Source: Halanaerobiaceae bacterium ANBcell28 (GTDB lineage: Bacteria > Bacillota > Halanaerobiia > Halanaerobiales > DTU029). Taken from it: a stretch of 64,000 nt of DNA. The stretch's first letter is position 1. Each line of letters starts with the position of its first letter. Made by a program: the position numbers and the translations under genes. The notes under the pieces are model-generated. The model was not told the origin of the DNA. It did no database searches and was given only the letters and a program-made list of their open reading frames with translations. This document shows, piece after piece, positions 52,633-60,867 of this stretch. The stretch covers positions 25,975 through 89,974 of the forward strand of contig JBBJJH010000007.1 of NCBI GenBank assembly GCA_037623315.1, written 5' to 3'.

Positions 52633-52793
52633 ATTAAAACATAATTTAAACGATACAGGATATAATATATTAAGAATAAAATCTAAATCAATTTATTTTT
52701 AAGTACTTGATTTTTATATCTTTCCATGTTATAATTTAATAATAATCATTACTAATATGATTAATTAATACATAATTGAAAGGAGAGATTTAT

Positions 52794-52958
52794 ATGCAAA
52801 AATATCAATGTACTGTATGTATGTATGTTTATGATCCTGAACTTGGTGATGAAGACAGTGGTATTGAGCCAGGTACTTCTTTTGAAGAATTACCAGAAGA
52901 TTGGGTTTGTCCTGAATGTGGTGTAGGTAAAGATATGTTTGAGCCATATGATGAATAA
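52794..52958 (+). CDS. Rubredoxin
   Basis: A 54-residue Fe(SCys)4 electron carrier. The two Cys pairs are CTVC and CPEC, with the typical GYIYDPE-like [19 protein letters not shown] and [20 protein letters not shown] between and after. Full length. ATG 52794 is preferred to TTG 52776 since AAAGGAGAG lies between them. In anaerobes rubredoxin serves oxygen and peroxide reductases (family knowledge). It is monocistronic with its own terminator. Confidence 0.95.
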   Translation: MQKYQCTVCMYVYDPELGDEDSGIEPGTSFEELPEDWVCPECGVGKDMFEPYDE

Positions 52959-52963
52959 AATAT

Positions 52964-53000
52964 AATGAAAAAAGCCGGATTCCCGGCTTTTTTCATTATA
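52964..53000. terminator. Bidirectional terminator between rubredoxin and trkH
   Basis: A symmetric hairpin, AATGAAAAAAGCCGG and CCGGCTTTTTTCATT with a 4-nt loop, has T-runs on both strands. It serves the convergent rubredoxin and trkH genes. Confidence 0.93.
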
Positions 53001-53004
53001 TTAT

Positions 53005-54450
53005 TTATCCTACCATTATTTTCTCTTTTGGATAATGAAAACGTGCATTTGATTTTCTTTCAGCGAATGCTACTGCCAGTGTTAAAGGCCCAACCCTACC
53101 AGCAAACATAGTTATTGTAATCAATAGTCTACCAAAATCAGAAAGTTCTGCTGTAATACCTGTAGATAAACCAACTGTAGCAAAAGCTGAGACAGCTTCA
53201 AAAAAAACAGGTAAAAAGCTCATCTCCTCAGAAATTGTCAATACAATAGTAATAAAAACTACCAGCATTAAGGACAGTATAATAATTGCAAGTGCCTTAT
53301 TAATTATATCCTGTTCTATACGTCTTTTAAAGATTTCAACATCTTCTTTTCCAGTAACCATAGACCAAACCGTTATTAATAAAACTCCAAAAGTAGTTGT
53401 TTTAATACCACCACCTGTTGAACCTGGAGAAGCTCCAATAAACATTAAGATAATTATCAGAAACAAAGTAGAACTTCTCAAAGAACCTGTTGGTAAAGAG
53501 TTAAAACCAGCAGTCCTAGGTGTTACAGATAAGAAAAGCGAAGATAATATTCTATCTCCAAAACTTAGATTAGCCATAGTAGCTTCATTAGCATATTCCA
53601 ATGCAAAAAAACTTAAAAATCCTACTACTATTAATATCAAAGTAATAAGCAAGACTATTTTTGTTTGCAAACTAGTTTTTTTAATAGCAAGAAATTTATT
53701 TTTTCTTATACATCTTATTATGTGTATAATTTTTTCTTTATAAGATTTATCACTTAAATCAATATCATTTTTTATTAGTGAGCAATTACTATGAAATGAA
53801 TTATATAATTCAGCGATAACAGCAAATCCAAAACCACCAATTATTATTAAGCCCATGATTACAAAATTAATAGTTATATCACCCGTAAAGTTCTCCAAAC
53901 TATTGCCAAAGAGATCAAAACCAGCATTATTAAATGCTGAAACGGCATGAAATACAGACATATAGAGAGCTCTACCAAAACTGTACTCCTTTATGAGTCT
54001 TGTAAATAATAGAAAGACTCCGATACCTTGAATTGTAAAAGCAACTGCAAGAACATACCATACCAATCTTACGACTCCAGATATCTTAAACTGATTTAAA
54101 TCCTCTTGAATAATTAATCTTTCTTTTAGAGATATTTTTTTTCCAATAATAAATGCCATCATGGTCGACATAGTCATTAGACCAAGTCCACCTATTTGTA
54201 TTAATATCATAATTACTACCTGACCAAATATAGTAAAAGCTGTACTTGTATTAAGAACTATTAAACCTGTTACACAGGTTGCAGAAGTGGCAGTAAATAA
54301 TGCTGATACAATGTCCAATCCACCTTCAGCTGTTGTTGCAATAGGCAAAGAAAGTAGAATGGTACCGATTATAATAACTGCTAAATAACCCATCACCAGA
54401 TATTGTGCAGGTGTAAAATCGTGACTTTTTATAGGATTTACTGATAACAT
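53005..54450 (-). CDS. TrkH/KtrB-type K+ transporter subunit (1)
   Basis: A 481-residue K+ channel-like membrane subunit with four pseudo-repeats, each a helix-pore-helix unit. The selectivity-filter segments are TATSATCVTGLIVLN, SAFNNAGFDLFG, TPRTAGFNSLP and SAFATVGLSTGI. It ends GRVGPLTLAVAFAERKS, like KtrB. It needs a cytosolic RCK subunit such as the TrkA encoded 1.6 kb away. An insert of ~40 charged residues (about 225-265, KNDIDLSDKSYKEKIIHIIR) lies between domains 2 and 3. SD AAGGAGG. Divergent from the second trkH. Confidence 0.94.
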   Translation of the reverse strand: MLSVNPIKSHDFTPAQYLVMGYLAVIIIGTILLSLPIATTAEGGLDIVSALFTATSATCVTGLIVLNTSTAFTIFGQVVIMILIQIGGLGLMTMSTMMAFIIGKKISLKERLIIQEDLNQFKISGVVRLVWYVLAVAFTIQGIGVFLLFTRLIKEYSFGRALYMSVFHAVSAFNNAGFDLFGNSLENFTGDITINFVIMGLIIIGGFGFAVIAELYNSFHSNCSLIKNDIDLSDKSYKEKIIHIIRCIRKNKFLAIKKTSLQTKIVLLITLILIVVGFLSFFALEYANEATMANLSFGDRILSSLFLSVTPRTAGFNSLPTGSLRSSTLFLIIILMFIGASPGSTGGGIKTTTFGVLLITVWSMVTGKEDVEIFKRRIEQDIINKALAIIILSLMLVVFITIVLTISEEMSFLPVFFEAVSAFATVGLSTGITAELSDFGRLLITITMFAGRVGPLTLAVAFAERKSNARFHYPKEKIMVG

Positions 54451-54493
54451 AAGTATCCTCCTTGATTATTTTCTTATTAGTCTTATTTTGAAT

Positions 54494-54522
54494 ATTATAC
54501 TATATCTTATCTTTTAAATCAA
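54494..54522 (-). promoter_or_regulatory. SigA promoter of the leftward trkH
   Basis: On the minus strand TTGATT (54522-54517), a 17-bp spacer, then TATAAT (54499-54494). Confidence 0.75.
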
Positions 54523-54595
54523 GGAACTCGCACTATACTTATAAAAGATACCTTTGTACTTTTGGTTTTAATTTTTTAGTTTTTCAGAGGATAAC

Positions 54596-54624
54596 TTTAC
54601 ATAAGTAATTCTTTATAGTATAAT
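54596..54624 (+). promoter_or_regulatory. SigA promoter of the rightward trkH-trkA operon
   Basis: TTTACA (54596-54601), a 17-bp spacer, then TATAAT (54619-54624), leaving a leader of about 90 nt. Confidence 0.75.
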
Positions 54625-54720
54625 ATTCACAATAAAAAAATAAGTGTTAATTATAAAATCAACATTATTAAGGGAATATTAAGTATATAATATTTACCTT
54701 ATACCATATACAGATAGGAT

Positions 54721-56046
54721 GTGTTGATTATTAATGAAGATACTGCGCCAGGAAAAATTCTTGCTATGGGATACATAATCGTGATTACTATAGGTACTAT
54801 ATTTTTATTATTACCAATCTCTACAGCTAATGGCAATACAACTACTATATTAGATGCTTTATTTACTGCTACATCTGCAACTGCCGTTACTGGATTAATA
54901 GTAGTAAATACAGCAGAACATTGGACAAGGTTTGGGCAAATTGTTATTATGGTTCTAATCCAAGTTGGCGGTTTAGGTTTTATGACAACAACAACTATGT
55001 TGTTTTTTATCTTTGGTAAAAAGATTTCCCTAAGAGAAAGACTTATAATAATGGAAGAATTAAATTATAAAAAAATTTCCGGTGTTATTGCCTTAAGTAA
55101 ATATATAATAATAATTACTTTTCTAATAGAGTTTATAGGAGCTTGTCTTTTATTTTTATATTTTCAAAACATAATGTCTTTAAAAAATGCTGTTTTCTAT
55201 TCTTTTTTTCACAGTATATCAGCTTTTAATAATGCTGGTTTTGCTCTTTTTGCTAATAGCTTAGAAAATTTCGTTTTATCTCCATACATAAATATTGTCA
55301 TCCCCTTATTATTTATTATTGGGGGCCTTGGCTTTGTTGTTCTTGAAGAAATATTCTATAAAAAGAAATTCAAAAAATTATCACTTCATAGTAAGTTAGT
55401 TATATATATGACTATTTTTTTAATACTAATAGGTACTTTATCTGTTTTTATTCTGGAATTTAATAATCCTGATACTATAGGAAACTTGGACATAGCTGGT
55501 AAGATTTTGGCTTCTTTCTTTCAAGGGGTTACACCTAGAACAGCAGGTTTCAATACTATTGATATTGCAAATATGAAAGATGTCACTTTATTTATTATAA
55601 TTGTACTGATGTTTATAGGAGCTTCTCCTGGTTCAACAGGAGGTGGTATTAAAACAACTACAGCTGGAACATTATTAGTTACAGTTTATAATATGGCATC
55701 TGGAAAAGATGATATTGAAATAGCCAGGAGACGTTTAAAAGAAAGAGATATTTATAAAGCCTTATCTGTAGTAGTAATATCACTATTACTATTAATACTT
55801 ATAATTATTGTTTTGACTTTTACAGAAAATTTTACTTTCATTCAAATATTTTTCGAGGTTTTTTCAGCCTTTGCTACAGTTGGTTTATCTACCGGGATAA
55901 GTTCTGAACTTAGTATTATAGGCAGATTGTTTATTATTATCACTATGTTTATTGGTAGAGTTGGACCATTTACCCTAGCTATGGCATTGGGTAGAAGATA
56001 TTGTAAAGGTATTAGATATCCAGAGGAAGATATTTTAATTGGTTGA
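54721..56046 (+). CDS. TrkH/KtrB-type K+ transporter subunit (2)
   Basis: A 441-residue paralogue of the divergent trkH, without the charged insert. Filter segments are TATSATAVTGLIVVN, SAFNNAGFALFA, TPRTAGFNTID and SAFATVGLSTGIS, all with the conserved Gly. GTG 54721 is the annotated start, but the AGGA motif lies directly against it, so TTG 54724 is an alternative with little effect on the product. The next gene, for the TrkA/KtrA subunit, starts 11 bp downstream, so this is the dedicated operon partner. Confidence 0.93.
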   Translation: MLIINEDTAPGKILAMGYIIVITIGTIFLLLPISTANGNTTTILDALFTATSATAVTGLIVVNTAEHWTRFGQIVIMVLIQVGGLGFMTTTTMLFFIFGKKISLRERLIIMEELNYKKISGVIALSKYIIIITFLIEFIGACLLFLYFQNIMSLKNAVFYSFFHSISAFNNAGFALFANSLENFVLSPYINIVIPLLFIIGGLGFVVLEEIFYKKKFKKLSLHSKLVIYMTIFLILIGTLSVFILEFNNPDTIGNLDIAGKILASFFQGVTPRTAGFNTIDIANMKDVTLFIIIVLMFIGASPGSTGGGIKTTTAGTLLVTVYNMASGKDDIEIARRRLKERDIYKALSVVVISLLLLILIIIVLTFTENFTFIQIFFEVFSAFATVGLSTGISSELSIIGRLFIIITMFIGRVGPFTLAMALGRRYCKGIRYPEEDILIG

Positions 56047-56057
56047 GGGAGGAATTT

Positions 56058-56708
56058 ATGATGAAGCAGTTTATTGTTGTTGGTTTAGGAAGATTTGGAT
56101 CCAGTGTGGCTAGAACTTTGGCAGAAAATGATTATAATGTTTTAGCTATTGATTCGGTAGAGGAGCGTGTGCAAAATATAGCAAATGATGTAACTCATGC
56201 TGTAGAAGCAGATGCCACTGACGAAGATGCTTTAAGAACACTTGGTGTGAGAAATTTTGATGTCGCAGTTGTTAGTATTGGGGATAATATACATGCTAAT
56301 ATACTAGCTACTCTCATACTAAAGGAGTTAGGCGTAAAATATGTAGTTGTTAAAGCTCAGGATGCATTGCATGGTAAAGTTTTAAGTAAAGTAGGTGCTG
56401 ATAGGGTTGTCTATCCAGAAAGAGATATGGGGGTTAGAATCGCACATAATTTAATATCTTCGAATGTTCTTGACTATATTGAGTTTGCGCCTAATTATAG
56501 TGTTATAGAAATAATAGCAAGTGAGTCTATGATTGGCAAGTCTCTTTCTGAACTTAAGTTAAGATCTCATTTTAATGTTAATGTAATGGCAATAAAAAGA
56601 GGTAAACAACTTAATATGTCACCTGGAGCTGATGATAAAATACTTGAAGGTGACGAGTTAATAGTAATGGGGCAGAATGATGATTTAGATAAAGTTAAGG
56701 AATTTTAG
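56058..56708 (+). CDS. TrkA/KtrA-type K+ transport regulatory subunit
   Basis: A 216-residue cytosolic RCK protein: an N-terminal Rossmann domain (VVGLGRFGSSVARTLAENDYNVLAID) that binds ATP/ADP or NAD(H), and a C-terminal RCK_C/TrkA_C domain (IEIIASESMIGKSLSELKLR ... ILEGDELIVMGQNDDLDKV) that binds c-di-AMP in S. aureus KtrA. It forms octameric rings gating TrkH/KtrB. GGGAGG at 56047-56052 supports ATG 56058 or 56061. One such subunit for two TrkH proteins in this locus suggests sharing (inference). Confidence 0.94.
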   Translation: MMKQFIVVGLGRFGSSVARTLAENDYNVLAIDSVEERVQNIANDVTHAVEADATDEDALRTLGVRNFDVAVVSIGDNIHANILATLILKELGVKYVVVKAQDALHGKVLSKVGADRVVYPERDMGVRIAHNLISSNVLDYIEFAPNYSVIEIIASESMIGKSLSELKLRSHFNVNVMAIKRGKQLNMSPGADDKILEGDELIVMGQNDDLDKVKEF

Positions 56709-56745
56709 AGATTTTAAAAATTTATACAATATCTTAAATAATTCT

Positions 56746-56770
56746 GAGGTCATTAATTGGCCTCTTTTTC
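56746..56770 (+). terminator. Intrinsic terminator after trkA/ktrA
   Basis: GAGGTC and GGCCTC form a short stem around ATTAATT, followed by TTTTTCTTT. Confidence 0.75.
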
Positions 56771-56856
56771 TTTGCATAATAAACGCTTTAATGGTAGAAT
56801 ATTAATGATAAGAAAAAGAAATAAATCGACTAAATATATATAGGAGGACCATATTT

Positions 56857-58182
56857 ATGTACAAGCAAAAGAAATATCATATTCTTACATATGGCTGTCA
56901 AATGAATGTTCATGATTCCGAGAAATTAGCCGGTATGTTAGAAGAAATGGAATATCAGCAAACTGCAAATACAGAAGATGCTGATATTATATTAATAAAT
57001 ACCTGTACTATTAGAGAAAATGCAGATTTAAAGGTTTTTGGAAAAATTGGAGCCTTAAAACAATTAAAAAGGAAAAATCCTGATTTGATTATCGGTGTAG
57101 GCGGCTGTATGATGCAAGCAGATGAAGCAGTCACGCAGCTTTATGAAAAGTATCCTCAAGTAGACCTAATCTTTGGAACTCATAATATACATCATGTACC
57201 TGAGCTTATTGAAAGAATAGAGAAAGAAAGAAATAGAATAGTTGAAGTATGGAATGAAGAAGAAGGACTTATACCAGATTTACCATCTTCACGTGAAGAA
57301 GATTTTAAAGCATGGGTATCTATAATACAGGGATGTAATAATTTCTGTACATATTGTATAGTACCCTATGTAAGAGGACGAGAAAGAAGTAGGCCATTAG
57401 AAGATATTGTAAGCGAAGTACAAAACCTTGTAAATCAAGATGTCAAAGAAATTACCCTTTTAGGACAAAATGTTAATTCTTATGGAAAAGATATAGACAA
57501 AGAAATTGATTTTGCTGATCTATTACTGGAATTAGACAAAATAAATAATCTTGATCGTATCAGATATATGACATCACACCCTAGAGATTTCTCTACTAAA
57601 CTGATAGATGTGATAAAAAAATCTGATAGTGTTTGCGAACAATTTCATCTTCCTATCCAATCTGGAAGTAACAGTATCCTTAAGAAAATGAATAGAGGAT
57701 ATAGCAGGGAGAAATATATAGAATTAGTAAATGCAATACGTAAAGATATACCTGATGCAGCTATTTCTACAGACTTTATTGTTGGTTTTCCAGGAGAAAG
57801 TGAAGAAGAATTTAAAGAAACACTAGATTTAGTGGAAAAATTACGCTTTGATAGTGCTTTTACTTTCATTTATTCACAAAGGACAGGTACTCCTGCAGCA
57901 AAACTGGAAGAGCAAATTCCTGAAGATATTAAGAAGGAAAGGTTAAATGCCCTGATGGACTTACAGAATAAGATAAGCCTGGAAAAAAACCAGGAAGAAC
58001 TAGGAAAGGTAGTCGAAGTGCTTGTAGAAGGTGAAAGTAAAAATAATCCTGATATGTACCAAGGAAGAGATCGTAAAAACAAATTAATTATCTTCCCTAA
58101 ACAAGATAACATTGTTGGTAAAATTGTAAAAGTAAAAATAGATAATGTTCAAAGTTTTACTCTCTTTGGAGAGGTGGTTTAA
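56857..58182 (+). CDS. miaB: tRNA (A37) methylthiotransferase MiaB
   Basis: Radical-SAM enzyme adding a methylthio group to i6A37 of tRNAs reading UNN codons. The 441-residue protein has the auxiliary-cluster Cys14, Cys50 and Cys84 (TYGCQMN, NTCTIRE, GGCMMQ), the radical-SAM motif C160-x3-C164-x2-C167 in CNNFCTYC, and a C-terminal TRAM domain. The substrate i6A37 is made by MiaA, encoded at the end of the same operon. SD AGGAGG; its stop abuts the mutS start. Confidence 0.96.
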   Translation: MYKQKKYHILTYGCQMNVHDSEKLAGMLEEMEYQQTANTEDADIILINTCTIRENADLKVFGKIGALKQLKRKNPDLIIGVGGCMMQADEAVTQLYEKYPQVDLIFGTHNIHHVPELIERIEKERNRIVEVWNEEEGLIPDLPSSREEDFKAWVSIIQGCNNFCTYCIVPYVRGRERSRPLEDIVSEVQNLVNQDVKEITLLGQNVNSYGKDIDKEIDFADLLLELDKINNLDRIRYMTSHPRDFSTKLIDVIKKSDSVCEQFHLPIQSGSNSILKKMNRGYSREKYIELVNAIRKDIPDAAISTDFIVGFPGESEEEFKETLDLVEKLRFDSAFTFIYSQRTGTPAAKLEEQIPEDIKKERLNALMDLQNKISLEKNQEELGKVVEVLVEGESKNNPDMYQGRDRKNKLIIFPKQDNIVGKIVKVKIDNVQSFTLFGEVV

Positions 58183-60867
58183 TTGAGTAATTTAACTCCT
58201 ATGATGCAACAATACATGGAAATAAAAGAACAATATGCAGATGCAATTCTATTTTTTCGCATGGGAGATTTTTATGAAATGTTTTTTGAAGATGCAGAAA
58301 TTGCGGCACGTGTTTTAGATCTTGCCTTAACTGCACGTAATAAGGGTGGTGGAGAAAAAGCTCCTATGGCTGGTATTCCATATCATTCTGCTGATTCCTA
58401 TATTTCTAAATTAATAAATCAAGGTTTTAAAGTAGCTATATGTGAACAGCTTGAAAATCCATCAGAAGCTAATGGAATTGTTAAGCGAGATGTTATAAGA
58501 GTAATTACTCCCGGAACAGTAATCGAAACTGATATCTTGGACGAGAACGATAATAACTATCTTGCTTCTACTATATTTTATGATAATACTTATGGTTTTT
58601 CTTATATTGACATATCTACAGGTGAATTCTATGTAACTGAAATAAAGAAAGAAATTGAAGAAAAGTTATGGGATGAAATAGATAGAATTCAATCAAAAGA
58701 AATAATAGTTGATGAATATATAAATCAAAAGAAGATATTTACTAATATTGCATCAAATCAAGGTTTCTTGGTAAACAAAGCTAGATCTTATAAAGTAAAA
58801 GAAGCCAGAGATTTTTTACTAGATCATTTTAATATGAAATCATTAACAGGGTTTGATTTAGAAGATAGGCCTTCTGCAATTCTAGCTGCTGCTGAAATAC
58901 TTAATTTTGTCAACCATACTCAAAAAAGAAGTCTAAAACATATAGATAAAATTACAAATTATAGTTTACATGAATATATGGTTATAGATACTGCTAGTAG
59001 AAGAAATCTAGAATTATCTACAACTATTAGAGAGAAAAAGAAAAATGGAAGCCTTTTAGGTGTACTAGATAATACACTAAGTTCAATGGGTGGGCGTTTA
59101 ATTAAAAAGTGGATCAACCAGCCTCTAATTAAAAAAAATGCTATTGACGCAAGGTTAAATGCCGTTGAAGAACTAAAAGATAATTATATGCTTTTACAGG
59201 CTGTAAGAAATAATATTGATGGCATCTATGATCTTGAACGTATTTTAAGTAAAATAACCTATGGAACTGCCAATGCCCGAGATTTAAACGCTTTGAAAGT
59301 ATCTTTGGAAAAATTACCTGGATTAAAAGAAAATATTCATTTACTAAATGAACGCTATTTTAAAGAATTAAACAATAACTTTGATATATTAGATGATATA
59401 TATCAGTTAATTATGAATTCTATTATGGATGAACCACCAGTAACTTTACGTGAAGGTAGTCTTATAAAAGAAGGGTACCATGAAGAATTAGATGAATTAA
59501 GAACAATAACACATGATGGACGCAAATGGATTAGTAAACTTCAAAAAAGTGAGAGAGAAAGAACAGATATTAGTTCTCTTAAAGTTGCTTATAATAAAGT
59601 TTTTGGTTACTATATTGAAGTAACTAAAGCTAATTTGGATAAAGTTCCAGAAAATTATACACGAAAACAAACCTTAGCAAATAGTGAGCGTTATATAACT
59701 CCTGAACTTAAAGATAAAGAAGCAATGATTCTTGGTGCTGAAGAAAAAATCAATGACCTAGAATATGATTTGTTTGTAGAAATAAGAGAACAGGTGGCTC
59801 AGAATGTGGAAAGAATCAAAAAAGCTGCTCTAATAGTTGCTAAAATTGATGTTATAGCTTCATTAAGTTTACTTGCTATAGAAAACAACTATCAAAAACC
59901 AGAAATACATGAAGGGATGTCTATAAATATAGAAAAAGGACGTCATCCTGTAGTAGAAGCTATGCTAAATGATAATTTTGTACCTAATGATACTCTTCTA
60001 AATGAAGAAGAACAGCGCTTTATTATCATCACAGGACCAAATATGTCTGGTAAGTCCACATATATGCGTCAGGTAGCTTTAATAGTACTAATGGCCCAAA
60101 TGGGTAGCTTTGTTCCTGCTGAAAGTGCTACTATAGGGCTAGTAGATAGAATCTTTACAAGAGTCGGTGCCAGTGATGATTTAAGTACTGGCCAGAGTAC
60201 TTTTATGGTAGAAATGAACGAAGTTGCAAATATAATTAATAATGCCACTAAAAGAAGTCTAGTAATTCTTGATGAAGTTGGTAGAGGAACAAGCACATAT
60301 GATGGTTTAAGTATTGCTTGGGCAGTAAGTGAATATATCAATGATGAAAGTAAAATAGGTGCACGTTCTTTATTTGCTACACACTATCATGAACTTACAA
60401 AGCTTGAAGAAAAACATCAAGGTATCAAAAATTATAATGTATTAGTAGAAGAAGATGATAACGGAGTCCATTTTCTACACAAAATCATTCCTGGACGCAC
60501 AAGTGACAGTTATGGTATTGAAGTAGCCAAATTAGCTGGCCTTCCATTAGACTTAATAGAAAATGCAAATAATATATTAAAAGAACTTGAAGCTAATAAT
60601 CAAAACTTAGATCATAATTCAGAAAAGATACGTAATAGAAGCAATATCAAAGAAGACTATCTAGATAACGTTCCTGTAGAAGAAGGAGAAGAACTAGAAG
60701 AACAAGAAGATAAAGTGCAAGAAAAAGTAAAACAAATGAAATTGTTTGAAGAAGAAAATATAATAATTAAGGAATTAAAAGAAACAAACTTACTAAATCT
60801 TACACCTATGCAAGCTATGAATATCCTTTATAATTTACATGAGAAGGCAAAAAAGGGTGATTATTAA
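58183..60867 (+). CDS. mutS: DNA mismatch repair protein MutS
   Basis: Mismatch-binding ATPase that starts repair. The 894-residue protein has the mismatch-reading Phe30-Tyr-Glu32 (GDFYEMFFEDA), connector and core domains, and the ATPase domain: Walker A GPNMSGKST (618-626), DDLSTGQSTFMVEMNE, Walker B VILDEVGRGTSTYDG and THYHEL. It ends with a charged, E-rich linker and a short C-terminal helix (LNLTPMQAMNILYNLHEKAK). TTG start right after the miaB stop with GGAGAGGTGG; overlaps mutL by one base. Operon miaB-mutS-mutL-miaA. Confidence 0.97.
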   Translation: MSNLTPMMQQYMEIKEQYADAILFFRMGDFYEMFFEDAEIAARVLDLALTARNKGGGEKAPMAGIPYHSADSYISKLINQGFKVAICEQLENPSEANGIVKRDVIRVITPGTVIETDILDENDNNYLASTIFYDNTYGFSYIDISTGEFYVTEIKKEIEEKLWDEIDRIQSKEIIVDEYINQKKIFTNIASNQGFLVNKARSYKVKEARDFLLDHFNMKSLTGFDLEDRPSAILAAAEILNFVNHTQKRSLKHIDKITNYSLHEYMVIDTASRRNLELSTTIREKKKNGSLLGVLDNTLSSMGGRLIKKWINQPLIKKNAIDARLNAVEELKDNYMLLQAVRNNIDGIYDLERILSKITYGTANARDLNALKVSLEKLPGLKENIHLLNERYFKELNNNFDILDDIYQLIMNSIMDEPPVTLREGSLIKEGYHEELDELRTITHDGRKWISKLQKSERERTDISSLKVAYNKVFGYYIEVTKANLDKVPENYTRKQTLANSERYITPELKDKEAMILGAEEKINDLEYDLFVEIREQVAQNVERIKKAALIVAKIDVIASLSLLAIENNYQKPEIHEGMSINIEKGRHPVVEAMLNDNFVPNDTLLNEEEQRFIIITGPNMSGKSTYMRQVALIVLMAQMGSFVPAESATIGLVDRIFTRVGASDDLSTGQSTFMVEMNEVANIINNATKRSLVILDEVGRGTSTYDGLSIAWAVSEYINDESKIGARSLFATHYHELTKLEEKHQGIKNYNVLVEEDDNGVHFLHKIIPGRTSDSYGIEVAKLAGLPLDLIENANNILKELEANNQNLDHNSEKIRNRSNIKEDYLDNVPVEEGEELEEQEDKVQEKVKQMKLFEEENIIIKELKETNLLNLTPMQAMNILYNLHEKAKKGDY

